NCBI RefSeq assembly: GCF_003605385.1
Contig: NZ_QYTV02000013.1
Coordinates: forward strand, 22,284 to 86,283
Direction of reading: 5' to 3'
Source: Siminovitchia acidinfaciens
GTDB taxonomy: Bacteria; Bacillota; Bacilli; Bacillales; Bacillaceae_C
DNA: 64,000 nt
The notes under the pieces are model-generated. The model was not told the DNA's origin. It saw nothing but the letters and a program-made list of their open reading frames with translations, and did no database searches. Positions 16,728-25,161 of this stretch are shown here, piece by piece (the stretch's first letter is position 1; the number at the start of each line of letters is the position of its first letter). The translations under genes and the position numbers were made by a program.

Positions 16728-18245
16728 ATGTCTTTTTTTAAAAAATATAACGGAAAGCCGTTAAAAACCATGGGCAATCAGGAGAAAGAAGTTAAACCGC
16801 TGTTCCCATTGATTGAAGATAATATTGATTACATATGCAAAGCTTTCTACAATACGGATGATTTGAAAATGCGTCAAGTGACTTTCCGCGGAAAGCAGGG
16901 AAAGCTTATATATCTGGATACGATAGCTGATACAAAGGAAATTCAAAGGAGCTTTCTGATTCCATTATCAGAAGCCGGGGAGAGCCAAAGTATCGAGGAA
17001 CTAATTACAAGTGTGGAGCTTCATATATCAGCCAGTTTAAAAGAGGCCGTATCCCAGATGTTATCAGGTTGTTGTGCACTTTTCTTCGAGGGCGGTACCG
17101 AGATTTATTTGTTCAACACACTTCAAGTGAATGTCCGGACTCCGGATGAACCCGAAAACGAAAAAGTGGTCCGCGGGTCACATGAAGGATTTGTAGAAAA
17201 ATTAAATGTAAATTTGAATCTGGTCAGGGAACGTATTAAAAACCGTCAACTGACGATTAGATATTTCGAACTGGGATGGGAGTCAAAAACAAACCTGGCA
17301 GTAATTTACATAAGTGATCTGGCTGATCCATCATTGGTGGAAGAGGTCCAAAAGAGAATAGAATCTATCTCTACCGATATGGTTTTCAGCCCCGGTTATA
17401 TCGAGGAATGTCTTGAGGACAGTCCATTTTCACCGTTTCCGCAAATATTGTTTACGGAGAGGCCTGACCGGCTGGAGGCTCATCTAATGGAGGGAAGGAT
17501 AGCTGTCATGAGTGAGGGGACCTCAGACGTATCCATAGTTCCAGTCTCATTTTTTGCCTTTTTCCAGACTCCGGATGATTTTAATATCAGATTTTACGCC
17601 GGTTCAGTTTTCCGTCTGCTGAGACTGTTCAGCTTCTGGGGAGCTTTGACACTTCCGCCGATTTACATTGCAGTCGTCGGGTTTCATTATGAGATCATTC
17701 CGCAGGACGTCGTTACTATCGTAAAAAGTTCCATCGAAAACATTCCGTTTCCGCCATTGATTGAAGCGATTGTCATGGCCATCACGATTGAATTGATCCG
17801 TGAAGCGGGTATAAGGCTTCCGACACCGATCGGTCAGACGATTGGCATTGTTGGGGGTCTCATAATAGGTGATGCAGTGGTTAACGCAGGAATAGTGTCA
17901 AATGTGATGATCATTGTCATCGCGCTTACGGCAATCATGTCTTTTACAATCCCTTCTTATGAAATGGGCAACACCATTAGGATATTGTCGCTTCCTATTA
18001 TGATTGGAGCTGCAACTCTTGGATTCGTGGGCATTGTTTTTTCACTGATGATCATTATTATGCATATGTGCAAACTCGAATCTTTTGGATCACCATACTT
18101 ATCGCCTGTTGCACCAGTGCATTTCAAAGATTTGAAGGACTCGTTTGTCCGCTTTCCGGTCTGGCTGCTGAATAGCCGTCCGAAAAATGCACAGGCTCAA
18201 AATACTCTTAAACAAAAGGCATCAAGGGAATGGAAAAAAGAATGA
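16728..18245 (+). CDS. Spore germination receptor A subunit (GerA/GerKA family)
   Basis: 505-residue A subunit of a nutrient germinant receptor in the spore inner membrane. A hydrophilic N-terminal domain (about 1-280) is followed by hydrophobic segments from FWGALTLPPIYIAVVG (about 300) to the C-terminus, with the characteristic PFPPLIEAI and TPIGQTIGIVGGLI stretches. ATG 16728 has only a weak, distant SD (AGGAGA). It overlaps the B gene by ATGA. Germinant specificity cannot be assigned from sequence, so no gene symbol is given. Confidence 0.93.
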   Translation: MSFFKKYNGKPLKTMGNQEKEVKPLFPLIEDNIDYICKAFYNTDDLKMRQVTFRGKQGKLIYLDTIADTKEIQRSFLIPLSEAGESQSIEELITSVELHISASLKEAVSQMLSGCCALFFEGGTEIYLFNTLQVNVRTPDEPENEKVVRGSHEGFVEKLNVNLNLVRERIKNRQLTIRYFELGWESKTNLAVIYISDLADPSLVEEVQKRIESISTDMVFSPGYIEECLEDSPFSPFPQILFTERPDRLEAHLMEGRIAVMSEGTSDVSIVPVSFFAFFQTPDDFNIRFYAGSVFRLLRLFSFWGALTLPPIYIAVVGFHYEIIPQDVVTIVKSSIENIPFPPLIEAIVMAITIELIREAGIRLPTPIGQTIGIVGGLIIGDAVVNAGIVSNVMIIVIALTAIMSFTIPSYEMGNTIRILSLPIMIGAATLGFVGIVFSLMIIIMHMCKLESFGSPYLSPVAPVHFKDLKDSFVRFPVWLLNSRPKNAQAQNTLKQKASREWKKE

Positions 18246-19336
18246 TTAGTAAAAAACAGATTACGCAATTTCAATTGATATTTTTGCTAATCCACGCCCA
18301 GGTGGGGGTAGGAGTCATATCCATGCCATTTGATGTTTTTTTGATAGCGGATGGGGACAGCTGGATATCTGTTTTTCTCACCGGAATTATTCTTCAGGGC
18401 ATGGTTTTTCTAATCTGGGCATTGATGGCCCGTTTTCCATCAACGAATTTATATGGAATCATCCAAGCTTTATTTGGTAAAATTCTTGGTAAAGCAATCA
18501 TCATTCTGTATTGCATTTACTTTATCTCAATCGGAAGCCTGGTTCTGGCAAAGTTTGGCTATATTATCAAGGTTTGGATGCTGCCTTTGACTCCAACATG
18601 GCTAACCTTGCTGCTTATGACCTTTACAGCCTACTATATTGTCAAAGACAACCTTCAACTTATGGTTCGTTTCTTTGTTCTGTCATCGGTTGTGATTGTA
18701 GTGTTTATCGGCCTATCCGCCTATGCATTAAAAGATGCAAATATCACATATATATTGCCAGTTGGTGAAAAAGGGCTTGTTCCGATTTTAAAAGGAATAA
18801 AGCCCAGTATTTATTCTTTCCAAGGATTCGAGTTATTGTTACTCGTTTACCCTTTTGTGCAAGGTGAAAAAAATGGAGTCCTGAAAGCAGCCACGATTGC
18901 AAATGTTTTTGTCACCCTGTTCTATTCCTTCCTTGTTTTAACAAGTCTCCTTTTTTTTAGTCCGAAAGAATTAAAGTTGGTCCCTGAGCCTGTTTTTTAT
19001 TTAATCAAATCCTTCTCTTTTAAAATGGTTGAAAGGCCGGACTTACTCTTTACCTCCATGTGGATTGTTTTAGTGGCAACGACCTTCGTAAATTTGGTAT
19101 ACGGGATATCGTTAGGTTTTTCACATGTCATGAACGTTAAAGAAATAAAATATTTTTCCTTAATTGCGGCAAGCACCTGCTTTCTAGTTGCTATCAATTT
19201 CCAGGGAAAGTATGAAATTGCTTCATTTTCTAAAGTCAACAATTATTTTGTCTACCCATTTGGCTTTGGATTACCGTTCCTGTTATTAGTGATTTCCATC
19301 CTATTCAAAAAGAAGGGGCAGGTGGAAAATGCATGA
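18242..19336 (+). CDS. Spore germination receptor B subunit (GerAB family permease)
   Basis: About 10 hydrophobic segments over 364 residues, an APC-like endospore germination permease. It opens with ISKKQITQFQLIFLLIHAQVG, typical of the GerAB family. I chose ATG 18242, which overlaps the gerA stop as ATGA and has AAGGGA 12 bases upstream; an ATG at 18230 would have no SD spacing. In the receptor this subunit is thought to bind the germinant. Confidence 0.92.
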   Translation: MISKKQITQFQLIFLLIHAQVGVGVISMPFDVFLIADGDSWISVFLTGIILQGMVFLIWALMARFPSTNLYGIIQALFGKILGKAIIILYCIYFISIGSLVLAKFGYIIKVWMLPLTPTWLTLLLMTFTAYYIVKDNLQLMVRFFVLSSVVIVVFIGLSAYALKDANITYILPVGEKGLVPILKGIKPSIYSFQGFELLLLVYPFVQGEKNGVLKAATIANVFVTLFYSFLVLTSLLFFSPKELKLVPEPVFYLIKSFSFKMVERPDLLFTSMWIVLVATTFVNLVYGISLGFSHVMNVKEIKYFSLIAASTCFLVAINFQGKYEIASFSKVNNYFVYPFGFGLPFLLLVISILFKKKGQVENA

Positions 19337-20463
19337 ACCATCGAGCGGTTCTAATCTGGGCATCTAGCATGTCAATCATTCTTTGCGGATGCTGGGACCA
19401 GCGTTTATTAAAAGATCACACACTTGTTCTGACAGTAGGATATGACCAGACTGATGATGAGAAAATCTTAAATACAGTTTCCTATCCAGTCAATAAAGCT
19501 GGAATACAGCAAAATGGAGTTTCCAATGAAAGTAGTAAAGTGATTTCTTCACAGGGCGAAACAGTCCGGGATGCAGAGGTTCATATGGATAAAATCATTC
19601 CAGAAAAATTTGATATGTCAAAGGCCAAGGTTATTTTGTTTGGTGAAGAATTGGCGGCGCATGGCGTTTTTCCTGTTTTGGACTCTACTTATCGAGATTT
19701 AAGAGGACCTTTGAATGCAAAAGTGGCGATTGTAGACGGAAAAGCAAAAGATGCCTTAAATTTCAAGGAAGAAGATTCAATTTTGATCAGTCAGTTTTTT
19801 GCTGAGCTTCTTCGCAGTGCTGAGCGGGGGGGAATCACAAAAAATGAAAATGTCCAGGCAATATGCCCGATCATTTTATCGGAAGGCAAGGATGTGGTTT
19901 TACCTTATATCGGATTAAGCGATCAAAAGGAAGAGGCAGTGAAGGTGGAAGGCCTGGCTTTGTTCAATGATGATAAATTCACAGGCCGGCTTGGACTTCA
20001 AGAATCGGGTATGCTATTGATTTTACAGGACAACAGGACCAAAGCCCTGTCATTGAATTTAAATGTCAACGATCATGAAAAAAACAATGAAAAGAAATTT
20101 GTCAATGTAGTTGTCCGTAAAATAAAAAGAAAGATCAAAATCAATACGAATAATAATCAAATCCGGGCTAAGATAAAAATAAACCTCAAGCTAGATATTG
20201 ATGAGTATGCGTCAAACAAGTTGAGCAGTGAAAAAGAAGTTAAGGTCTTATCAAAAAAAGTGGAAAAGGCCCTGAATGAGCTCGCAAAGGAGACATTAAA
20301 TAAAATGCAGGAAGCCAACAGTGATGCATTGGGACTTGGTGAAAGAGTGAAAGCCTATCACCATCCTGTATGGAAAAAGATAGATTGGAATAAGGCTTAT
20401 CCAGAGATTCCAATTGAAACAACATTTAATGTTGAAATTGTTCAGCACGGGATCATAAATTGA
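19333..20463 (+). CDS. Spore germination receptor C subunit (GerAC lipoprotein)
   Basis: 376-residue lipoprotein of the Ger(x)C family. The signal peptide ends in SIILCGC with the lipid-attached Cys20, followed directly by WDQRLLKD, the conserved Ger(x)C start. Downstream RDAEVHMDKIIPEKFDMSKA and FFAELLRSAE are family-like. ATG 19333 overlaps the gerB stop as ATGA, so the three subunits form one translationally coupled operon. No D subunit was seen downstream. Confidence 0.92.
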   Translation: MNHRAVLIWASSMSIILCGCWDQRLLKDHTLVLTVGYDQTDDEKILNTVSYPVNKAGIQQNGVSNESSKVISSQGETVRDAEVHMDKIIPEKFDMSKAKVILFGEELAAHGVFPVLDSTYRDLRGPLNAKVAIVDGKAKDALNFKEEDSILISQFFAELLRSAERGGITKNENVQAICPIILSEGKDVVLPYIGLSDQKEEAVKVEGLALFNDDKFTGRLGLQESGMLLILQDNRTKALSLNLNVNDHEKNNEKKFVNVVVRKIKRKIKINTNNNQIRAKIKINLKLDIDEYASNKLSSEKEVKVLSKKVEKALNELAKETLNKMQEANSDALGLGERVKAYHHPVWKKIDWNKAYPEIPIETTFNVEIVQHGIIN

Positions 20464-21325
20464 TGAACCATCCGACAGTTCCCAAGTTCTATAACTCAAG
20501 GGGGTTGAACCATTCAAGGCAAATGATTAAATAGATAAAGTAGGGCTGACCACGCAAATCCTGCAATTTTTAGCAGTATAGAAAGGAACTGTATGTGTGA
20601 AGCAAAAAGAGTGAGTTAGCTGATAAAGGCACTCCCTTCTTGGTGAAATCATCCTCTTCAATAATGCTGGTAAAATCAAATTTTATAAATGGATAATTGC
20701 CCGAACAAGCTTTAAAACGCTCGTAAAGGGCATAAACAGGATACAGAACACAAATGGAAATAATGAGAGATGGTATTTTTTCGACAATAGGAAGAGCTGG
20801 ATTAAAAAGCTTTGTACTAGCTCTGTTAAATAAATGAACAGAGGGACCATCAACGCTAATACCAAAAGAAATATTGGCATGACCAGTGTTTCTTTCAGCT
20901 TGGCCCTGTAATGGGTGCACTTCATTGTAAGTGGCGTACAGAAAGCCTTAAAGTCAGCGAGCGTAATCGGAATATCACTTTGAGGACAGGGAACAGTGGT
21001 TTTTATTGGCGAATTTCCTAAATTAATATTGGCTTTTAAATTATAGAAAGTTCACAGGAAAAAATAACTTGGTAAATATTTAGTAGCCTAAGGAAATCCG
21101 TTTTTGATATAATTCTGATGGGCGGTATCACAACTGAACTGCACCTTCGCAAAAGAGTTTTGAAGAAATATATCTGCCCAGATCCTTTTTCGGACGGGGA
21201 CAGAAGGATGAACTGAACATTAATTTGAAATTAAGATCCTTCTGCCATTTTGCGGGGATTCATTTTTATTTGAGAATCCGAATATGGGTGAGTTTTTAGA
21301 AAGAAAACCAGCAGGAGGAAACAGC
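20464..21325. other. Intergenic stretch with an uncertain minus-strand membrane frame
   Basis: On the minus strand, 20925 to about 20570, two overlapping frames give hydrophobic segments (MPIFLLVLALMVPLFIYL, then PSLIISICVLYPVYALY) that together could be one frameshifted small membrane protein. There is no SD and I do not recognise it. The remainder up to panD shows no gene. Confidence 0.3.
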
Positions 21326-21709
21326 ATGTACAGAACAATGATGAATGGAAAAATCCACCGGGCCCGCGTGACTGAGGCTAATTTAAATTACGTCGGCAGC
21401 ATTACGATCGACGCGGACATATTGGATGAAGTAGGGATGACTGCCAATGAAAAAGTCCAGATCGTTAACAATAATAATGGTGCACGGCTTGAGACATATA
21501 TCATCCCGGGTGAAAGGGGAAGCGGCATTATCTGCCTGAACGGGGCAGCTGCCCGCCTTGTGCAGGAAGGAGATATTGTTATCATTATTTCCTATGTACT
21601 TATCCCGGAAGAAAAAGTCGCTTCACATCAGCCAAAAGTGGCCATTATGGATGAAAATAATCGCATCAAAGAAATCCTGCCGGCTGAACCGGCGAATACG
21701 GTTTTATGA
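21326..21709 (+). CDS. panD: Aspartate 1-decarboxylase
   Basis: Makes beta-alanine for pantothenate and CoA. 127 residues from ATG 21326, where AGGAGG is 7 bases upstream; the open frame back to 21284 lacks an SD. The self-processing site NYVGSITID has Gly24-Ser25, the residue that becomes the pyruvoyl group. [19 protein letters not shown] and [11 protein letters not shown] are family-typical. It stands alone with its own terminator, while in B. subtilis panD is the last gene of panBCD. Confidence 0.95.
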   Translation: MYRTMMNGKIHRARVTEANLNYVGSITIDADILDEVGMTANEKVQIVNNNNGARLETYIIPGERGSGIICLNGAAARLVQEGDIVIIISYVLIPEEKVASHQPKVAIMDENNRIKEILPAEPANTVL

Positions 21710-21730
21710 TTAGCATAGCAATAATGCATA

Positions 21731-21759
21731 AGCATGTTTTGGTGAAAACATGCTTTTTT
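21731..21759 (+). terminator. Terminator after panD
   Basis: AGCATGTTTT-GGTG-AAAACATGCT... stem (21731-21753) with a T6 tail. Confidence 0.85.
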
Positions 21760-22162
21760 ATATATTAATAAAAGTTGTGTAGAAATCATGGCTTCTTTAA
21801 CAACTCTTTGTAATGCATTTAGCTGCCTCTCTTGGCAGCCACAACACGATCCTTCTCATGGAGAAAAAAGCTAATAGAATAGGTATTTAGGCGATAAAAA
21901 TACAGGAACCTGAAATAATCCAGCATCTTTTATCAATTCTATTTTAAGGAAGGCTCGAAATAGTATGCCCAGTGATTATAAAAGACTCCCCTTATAAATG
22001 GTGGCTCAATTATTTTCAGGATTTCAAATGACTTTTTCGATTGGCTGAATTTCATACTTCATAGTAATCCGCTTGGTATAACCCTTTTTTCCATATTTTT
22101 CTGGCTTTTAAACAAATAAAATAGTTTAATAGAGATAAGATAATATTAAAGGGGATGTACAT
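21760..22162. other. Intergenic stretch, no gene seen
   Basis: No supportable gene. It contains one short inverted repeat near 21823-21838 (GCTGCC...GGCAGC) and the AT-rich upstream region of the Usp gene. Confidence 0.4.
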
Positions 22163-22609
22163 ATGGATCTGTCTTATAATCAAGTACTGGTTGCTGTTGA
22201 TGGTTCTGAACCTGCAGAGTGGGCCTTTAGAAAAGGAATTGAAGTAGCAAAAAGGAATGACGCCACGTTGAACCTCGTTCATGTTGTTGATACGAGCCAC
22301 TATCGTGGAATCGAATTGTACGATGTGAATTTTACGAAAAAGGCTATCAAGCATGCCGAGGAGCTTTTAGATGGCTACGTTCAAAAAGCGAAGGAACATG
22401 GTCTTGATAAAGTTGGCACGCTTGTTGAAGAAGGTTCAGCAAAAACGGTAATCACAAAGCATGCTGCCAAAAAAGTCAATGCGGACCTAATTATTTGTGG
22501 GGCGACAGGAATCAATGCCGTGGAAAGAATGTTCCTTGGAAGTGTATCCGAACATATTACACGTCATGCCGAGTGCGATGTTCTTGTCGTAAGAACCGAA
22601 AAAGAGTAA
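22163..22609 (+). CDS. Universal stress protein (UspA family)
   Basis: 148 residues with the Usp fold: VLVAVDGSEPAEWAFRKGIE at the N-terminus and the ATP-binding motif GATGINAVERMFLGSVSEHI near 110-130 (G-x2-G-x9-G-S), ending in DVLVVR. It probably binds ATP and acts in stress survival. ATG 22163 has AAAGGGGATG upstream. No operon partner. Confidence 0.92.
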   Translation: MDLSYNQVLVAVDGSEPAEWAFRKGIEVAKRNDATLNLVHVVDTSHYRGIELYDVNFTKKAIKHAEELLDGYVQKAKEHGLDKVGTLVEEGSAKTVITKHAAKKVNADLIICGATGINAVERMFLGSVSEHITRHAECDVLVVRTEKE

Positions 22610-22914
22610 AAATACAATTTCTAGATTTAAAACCATCTTTCAGTATTCAGCTAAGGTGGTTTGAGATTTTTGTGGAAGGAATCTGCATTGGCGCTAAAGC
22701 CTGCAAAGTGTCTCTTCGCCTTACATCAATCGTTGGCTCCGGGCTCGATAATGGCCCTGACAGGTCTTTTCCGTCAAAAATGGTCATTGTGCGTTTTGCT
22801 TCCAATGTTTTGTTTGGGGAAATATGAAGTACTGCACCAGCATGAGGTAATAGCCTTCCGCTAAAATATTACATGAATCGCCAAGGTATATTTTATTTTT
22901 TAGAAAATTTAGTA
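22610..22914. other. Intergenic stretch before the purine riboswitch
   Basis: Open frames exist on both strands (for example minus-strand PNKTLEAKRTMTIFDGKDLS), but none has an SD or recognisable family. Confidence 0.3.
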
Positions 22915-22943
22915 TTGACACTTAAATCGTCTGCATATATAAT
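22915..22943 (+). promoter_or_regulatory. Consensus sigma-A promoter of the xanthine dehydrogenase operon
   Basis: TTGACA (22915-22920), 17-bp spacer, TATAAT (22938-22943). A perfect consensus about 48 bases ahead of the riboswitch. Confidence 0.9.
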
Positions 22944-22990
22944 AAAAGCCAAATATCAGGAACTAAATACCCAGGCTTTTTTATTAGCCA

Positions 22991-23056
22991 TTTTCGTATA
23001 ACCCCGCTGTCGGTGTGGGGGTTTCTACAGGGAACCGTAAACCTTAGCTACGAAAA
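22991..23056 (+). promoter_or_regulatory. Purine riboswitch aptamer, guanine class
   Basis: P1 is TTTTCGTA (22991-22998) with TACGAAAA (23049-23056), 8 perfect pairs. J1/2 TAA, P2 CCCCGC with GTGGGG, J2/3 GTTTCTAC (23021-23028), and L3 with the conserved CCGTAAA (23035-23041). C23048 precedes the UA of P1, so the specificity base (C74 in xpt numbering) is C, meaning guanine/hypoxanthine/xanthine rather than adenine. Loop L2 (TGTCGGT) departs from the usual GATATGG but keeps a GG for loop-loop pairing. Confidence 0.88.
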
Positions 23057-23104
23057 GGCGCTTTCTCACTATTGAAGGCTCCTTTTTGTAGCTTTTTTAT
23101 TTTC
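23048..23104 (+). terminator. Riboswitch-controlled intrinsic terminator
   Basis: CTACGAAAAGG (23048-23058) pairs with CCTTTTTGTAG (23081-23091), extended by inner GC/GC and TTC/GAA pairs, then CTTTTTTATTTT. The 5' arm contains the entire P1 3' strand, so aptamer P1 and terminator exclude each other. Confidence 0.88.
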
Positions 23105-23207
23105 TTCTTCCAGCTCTCACTTCATAGAAGGTTCCTCCCTAAAATCCCATACCTTTACATCCTGAAATAGAAAGTGGCTATACCAATTTTGTATGGAGGT
23201 CGATTTC

Positions 23208-23696
23208 TTGAAAACAATCAAACTCTTGGTCAATGGACAGGAAAAGTCTGTCAATTGCCCGCCCAGCATGCCTTTGTTAGACGTATTGCGAGATCAACTC
23301 CAGTTGACCGGTAGCAAGGAATGTTGCGGAAAGGGAGAATGCGGATCGTGTACTGTGCTTATCAATGGCGAGGCTGTCTGTTCATGTCTGATGCTTACGG
23401 GACAAGTAGAGAATGAGAGCGTTGTCACTGTTGAGGGAATTGGACAGACAGTGAATATGGATCCCATACAAGAGGCTTTCTACGACGAAGGCGCAACACA
23501 ATGCGGCTACTGCACTCCAGGATTCATCGTCATGGCCAGATCCTTTTTGGACAGTATCAACCATGTTCCATCAGTTGATGAAGTCATGAAGGCATTGAGC
23601 GGAAACCTTTGCAGATGTACAGGTTATACGAAAATCATCAAAGCTGTCCAAACGGCAGCCCAAAAAAAGCAGAAGCCGAAGGGAATTCCTAATTGA
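23208..23696 (+). CDS. Xanthine dehydrogenase-type [2Fe-2S] subunit
   Basis: Small iron-sulfur subunit of a three-subunit molybdenum hydroxylase (PucE/CoxS type), passing electrons from Mo to FAD. The plant-type cluster uses C40, C45, C48 and C60 (CCGKGECGSC...CSC). The second cluster uses C98-GY-C101 and C134-R-C136. TTG 23208 is chosen because GGAGG lies 8 bases before it; ATG 23193 would overlap that SD. It is the first gene after the riboswitch and overlaps the next gene by TTGA. Confidence 0.9.
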   Translation: MKTIKLLVNGQEKSVNCPPSMPLLDVLRDQLQLTGSKECCGKGECGSCTVLINGEAVCSCLMLTGQVENESVVTVEGIGQTVNMDPIQEAFYDEGATQCGYCTPGFIVMARSFLDSINHVPSVDEVMKALSGNLCRCTGYTKIIKAVQTAAQKKQKPKGIPN

Positions 23697-24286
23697 CAAA
23701 AGCAGCAGCCATCCTGCTGGCCGCTGGCCGCTCCAGCCGGATGGGCCAATTAAAAGCATTGCTTTCGTGGAAAGGCGTGCCGCTTATTCAATACCAGATT
23801 GAACAAATGAAACTGGCAAAAATTGATGAAATCATCGTGGTCCTCGGTTATCATTCGGAGCAGCTTAAACAAACCATCTCGATGTATGAGGTGAAGGTAG
23901 TCGAAAACGATTCTTTCGATGAGGGAAAAAGTTCTTCCATCCGAAAAGGAGTACAAAGTCTTCGGAGAATGCCGCAAGGGATTTTTATCTCTGCTGTCGA
24001 TCAGCCTGTCCCATCGGAAGTATTAGCGAAGATGGTGAAGCATTTGAAACATACCGAAGCGGCAGCAGTCATACCAACATTTAATAAAAAGCGCGGTCAT
24101 CCCATATTGTTTCACGGATCGCTGAAAAATGAACTGATGCTCGTAAATGAAGAAACGATGGGGTTGAGAAGCATCATTGATAAGTTTCAAAAACAAATTA
24201 CTTACCTGGATGTAAATGATTCAGCCATTCTATTAAATTTTAATAGACCGGAAGATTATTATAGCAGGCGAGGAGGGTCCAAATGA
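23693..24286 (+). CDS. MobA-like nucleotidyltransferase for Mo-cofactor (PucB/MocA type)
   Basis: 197 residues of the NTP-transferase family. The N-terminal signature AILLAAGRSSRMGQLKALL is typical of MocA/PucB proteins, which add CMP or GMP to molybdopterin for molybdenum hydroxylases. SAVDQP near 103 is the metal-binding aspartate region. TTG start overlaps the stop of the iron-sulfur subunit (TTGA). Its place inside the operon supports cofactor maturation for this enzyme. Confidence 0.85.
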   Translation: MTKAAAILLAAGRSSRMGQLKALLSWKGVPLIQYQIEQMKLAKIDEIIVVLGYHSEQLKQTISMYEVKVVENDSFDEGKSSSIRKGVQSLRRMPQGIFISAVDQPVPSEVLAKMVKHLKHTEAAAVIPTFNKKRGHPILFHGSLKNELMLVNEETMGLRSIIDKFQKQITYLDVNDSAILLNFNRPEDYYSRRGGSK

Positions 24287-25161
24287 ACGTATCGGAGATC
24301 GATATGGTCACCCCTGAAACAGTAGAGGAATGTCTGTATTTTTTAAGTGATAAAGAGAAGTCTGTACGGCTATTAGCCGGAGGAACAGATGCCGTGGTTC
24401 GAATGAAGGATGGCATTGGAAGACCCGAAACCTGGATTAATCTTAAGAGATTGGATTCCCTCCGATATATCCGCGAAGAAAGTAATGGAATTCATATTGG
24501 GCCTTTGACAACTCACACGGATATTATCCATTCAAAATTGCTTTGGAATAAGGCAGATGTTTTGGCGGCAGCCTCCAATGAAGTCGGGGGCGTCCAAATC
24601 CAGAACATGGGAACGATTGGAGGCAATTTGGGGACTGCATCGCCAGCAGGCGATACCATTCCTCCGCTGTTCGTTCTTGATGCTCAGATTGAGCTAAGTT
24701 CTCTGGCGGGAAATAGAATCGTTCCAATCACAAAGTTTTTCAATGGACCAGGAAATACGGTACAAACACAGGACGAAATGATTACGAACATCATTATCCG
24801 CCCGCAGGCGGAGAACGAGATAGGAATTTTTGAAAAGCTTGGTCCGAGGAAAGCGCAGTCCATCTCAATTGTCAATGCGGCTATATCGCTAAAAATGGGT
24901 GAGGGACCGCGTAATTGTATCGGTGGAAAAATCGCATTCGGTTCAGTTGGACCGACAATCATCCGTGCAGCCAAATGTGAAAAGATGCTCAGTCTTGGTC
25001 CATTGACTGACGAAACAATCAGAGATATCGCGGATATTGCTTGGAAAGAAGTCATGCCGATTACGGATGGAAGAGCAACGGCAAAATACAGAAGAAGTAT
25101 GGCGTCTGCATTATTGGCAAGAGGACTATACCGGCTAATGAAAAGGTGGGAGGAAAGATGA
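24283..25161 (+). CDS. Xanthine dehydrogenase-type FAD-binding subunit
   Basis: 292-residue FAD subunit (PucC/CoxM type). LLAGGTDAVVRMKDG near 35-49 and IGGNLGTASPAGDTIPPL near 109-126 are the two FAD-binding motifs of the family; the C-terminal CO-dehydrogenase flavoprotein domain follows (GPRKAQSISIVNAAI). It transfers electrons to NAD or another acceptor. Overlaps both neighbours by ATGA, consistent with tight co-translation. Confidence 0.9.
   Translation: MNVSEIDMVTPETVEECLYFLSDKEKSVRLLAGGTDAVVRMKDGIGRPETWINLKRLDSLRYIREESNGIHIGPLTTHTDIIHSKLLWNKADVLAAASNEVGGVQIQNMGTIGGNLGTASPAGDTIPPLFVLDAQIELSSLAGNRIVPITKFFNGPGNTVQTQDEMITNIIIRPQAENEIGIFEKLGPRKAQSISIVNAAISLKMGEGPRNCIGGKIAFGSVGPTIIRAAKCEKMLSLGPLTDETIRDIADIAWKEVMPITDGRATAKYRRSMASALLARGLYRLMKRWEER

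Noticed and set aside
20570-20925. Frameshifted minus-strand membrane protein
   Set aside because: Two hydrophobic frames overlap but there is no SD and no family match, so only noted in the gap entry.
22610-22860. Open frames on both strands after the Usp gene
   Set aside because: Neither strand has an SD or recognised domain; direction cannot be decided.
22944-22980. AAAAGCC/GGCTTTT hairpin ahead of the purine aptamer as an extra terminator
   Set aside because: The left arm probably lies at or before the transcription start, so it would not form in the RNA.
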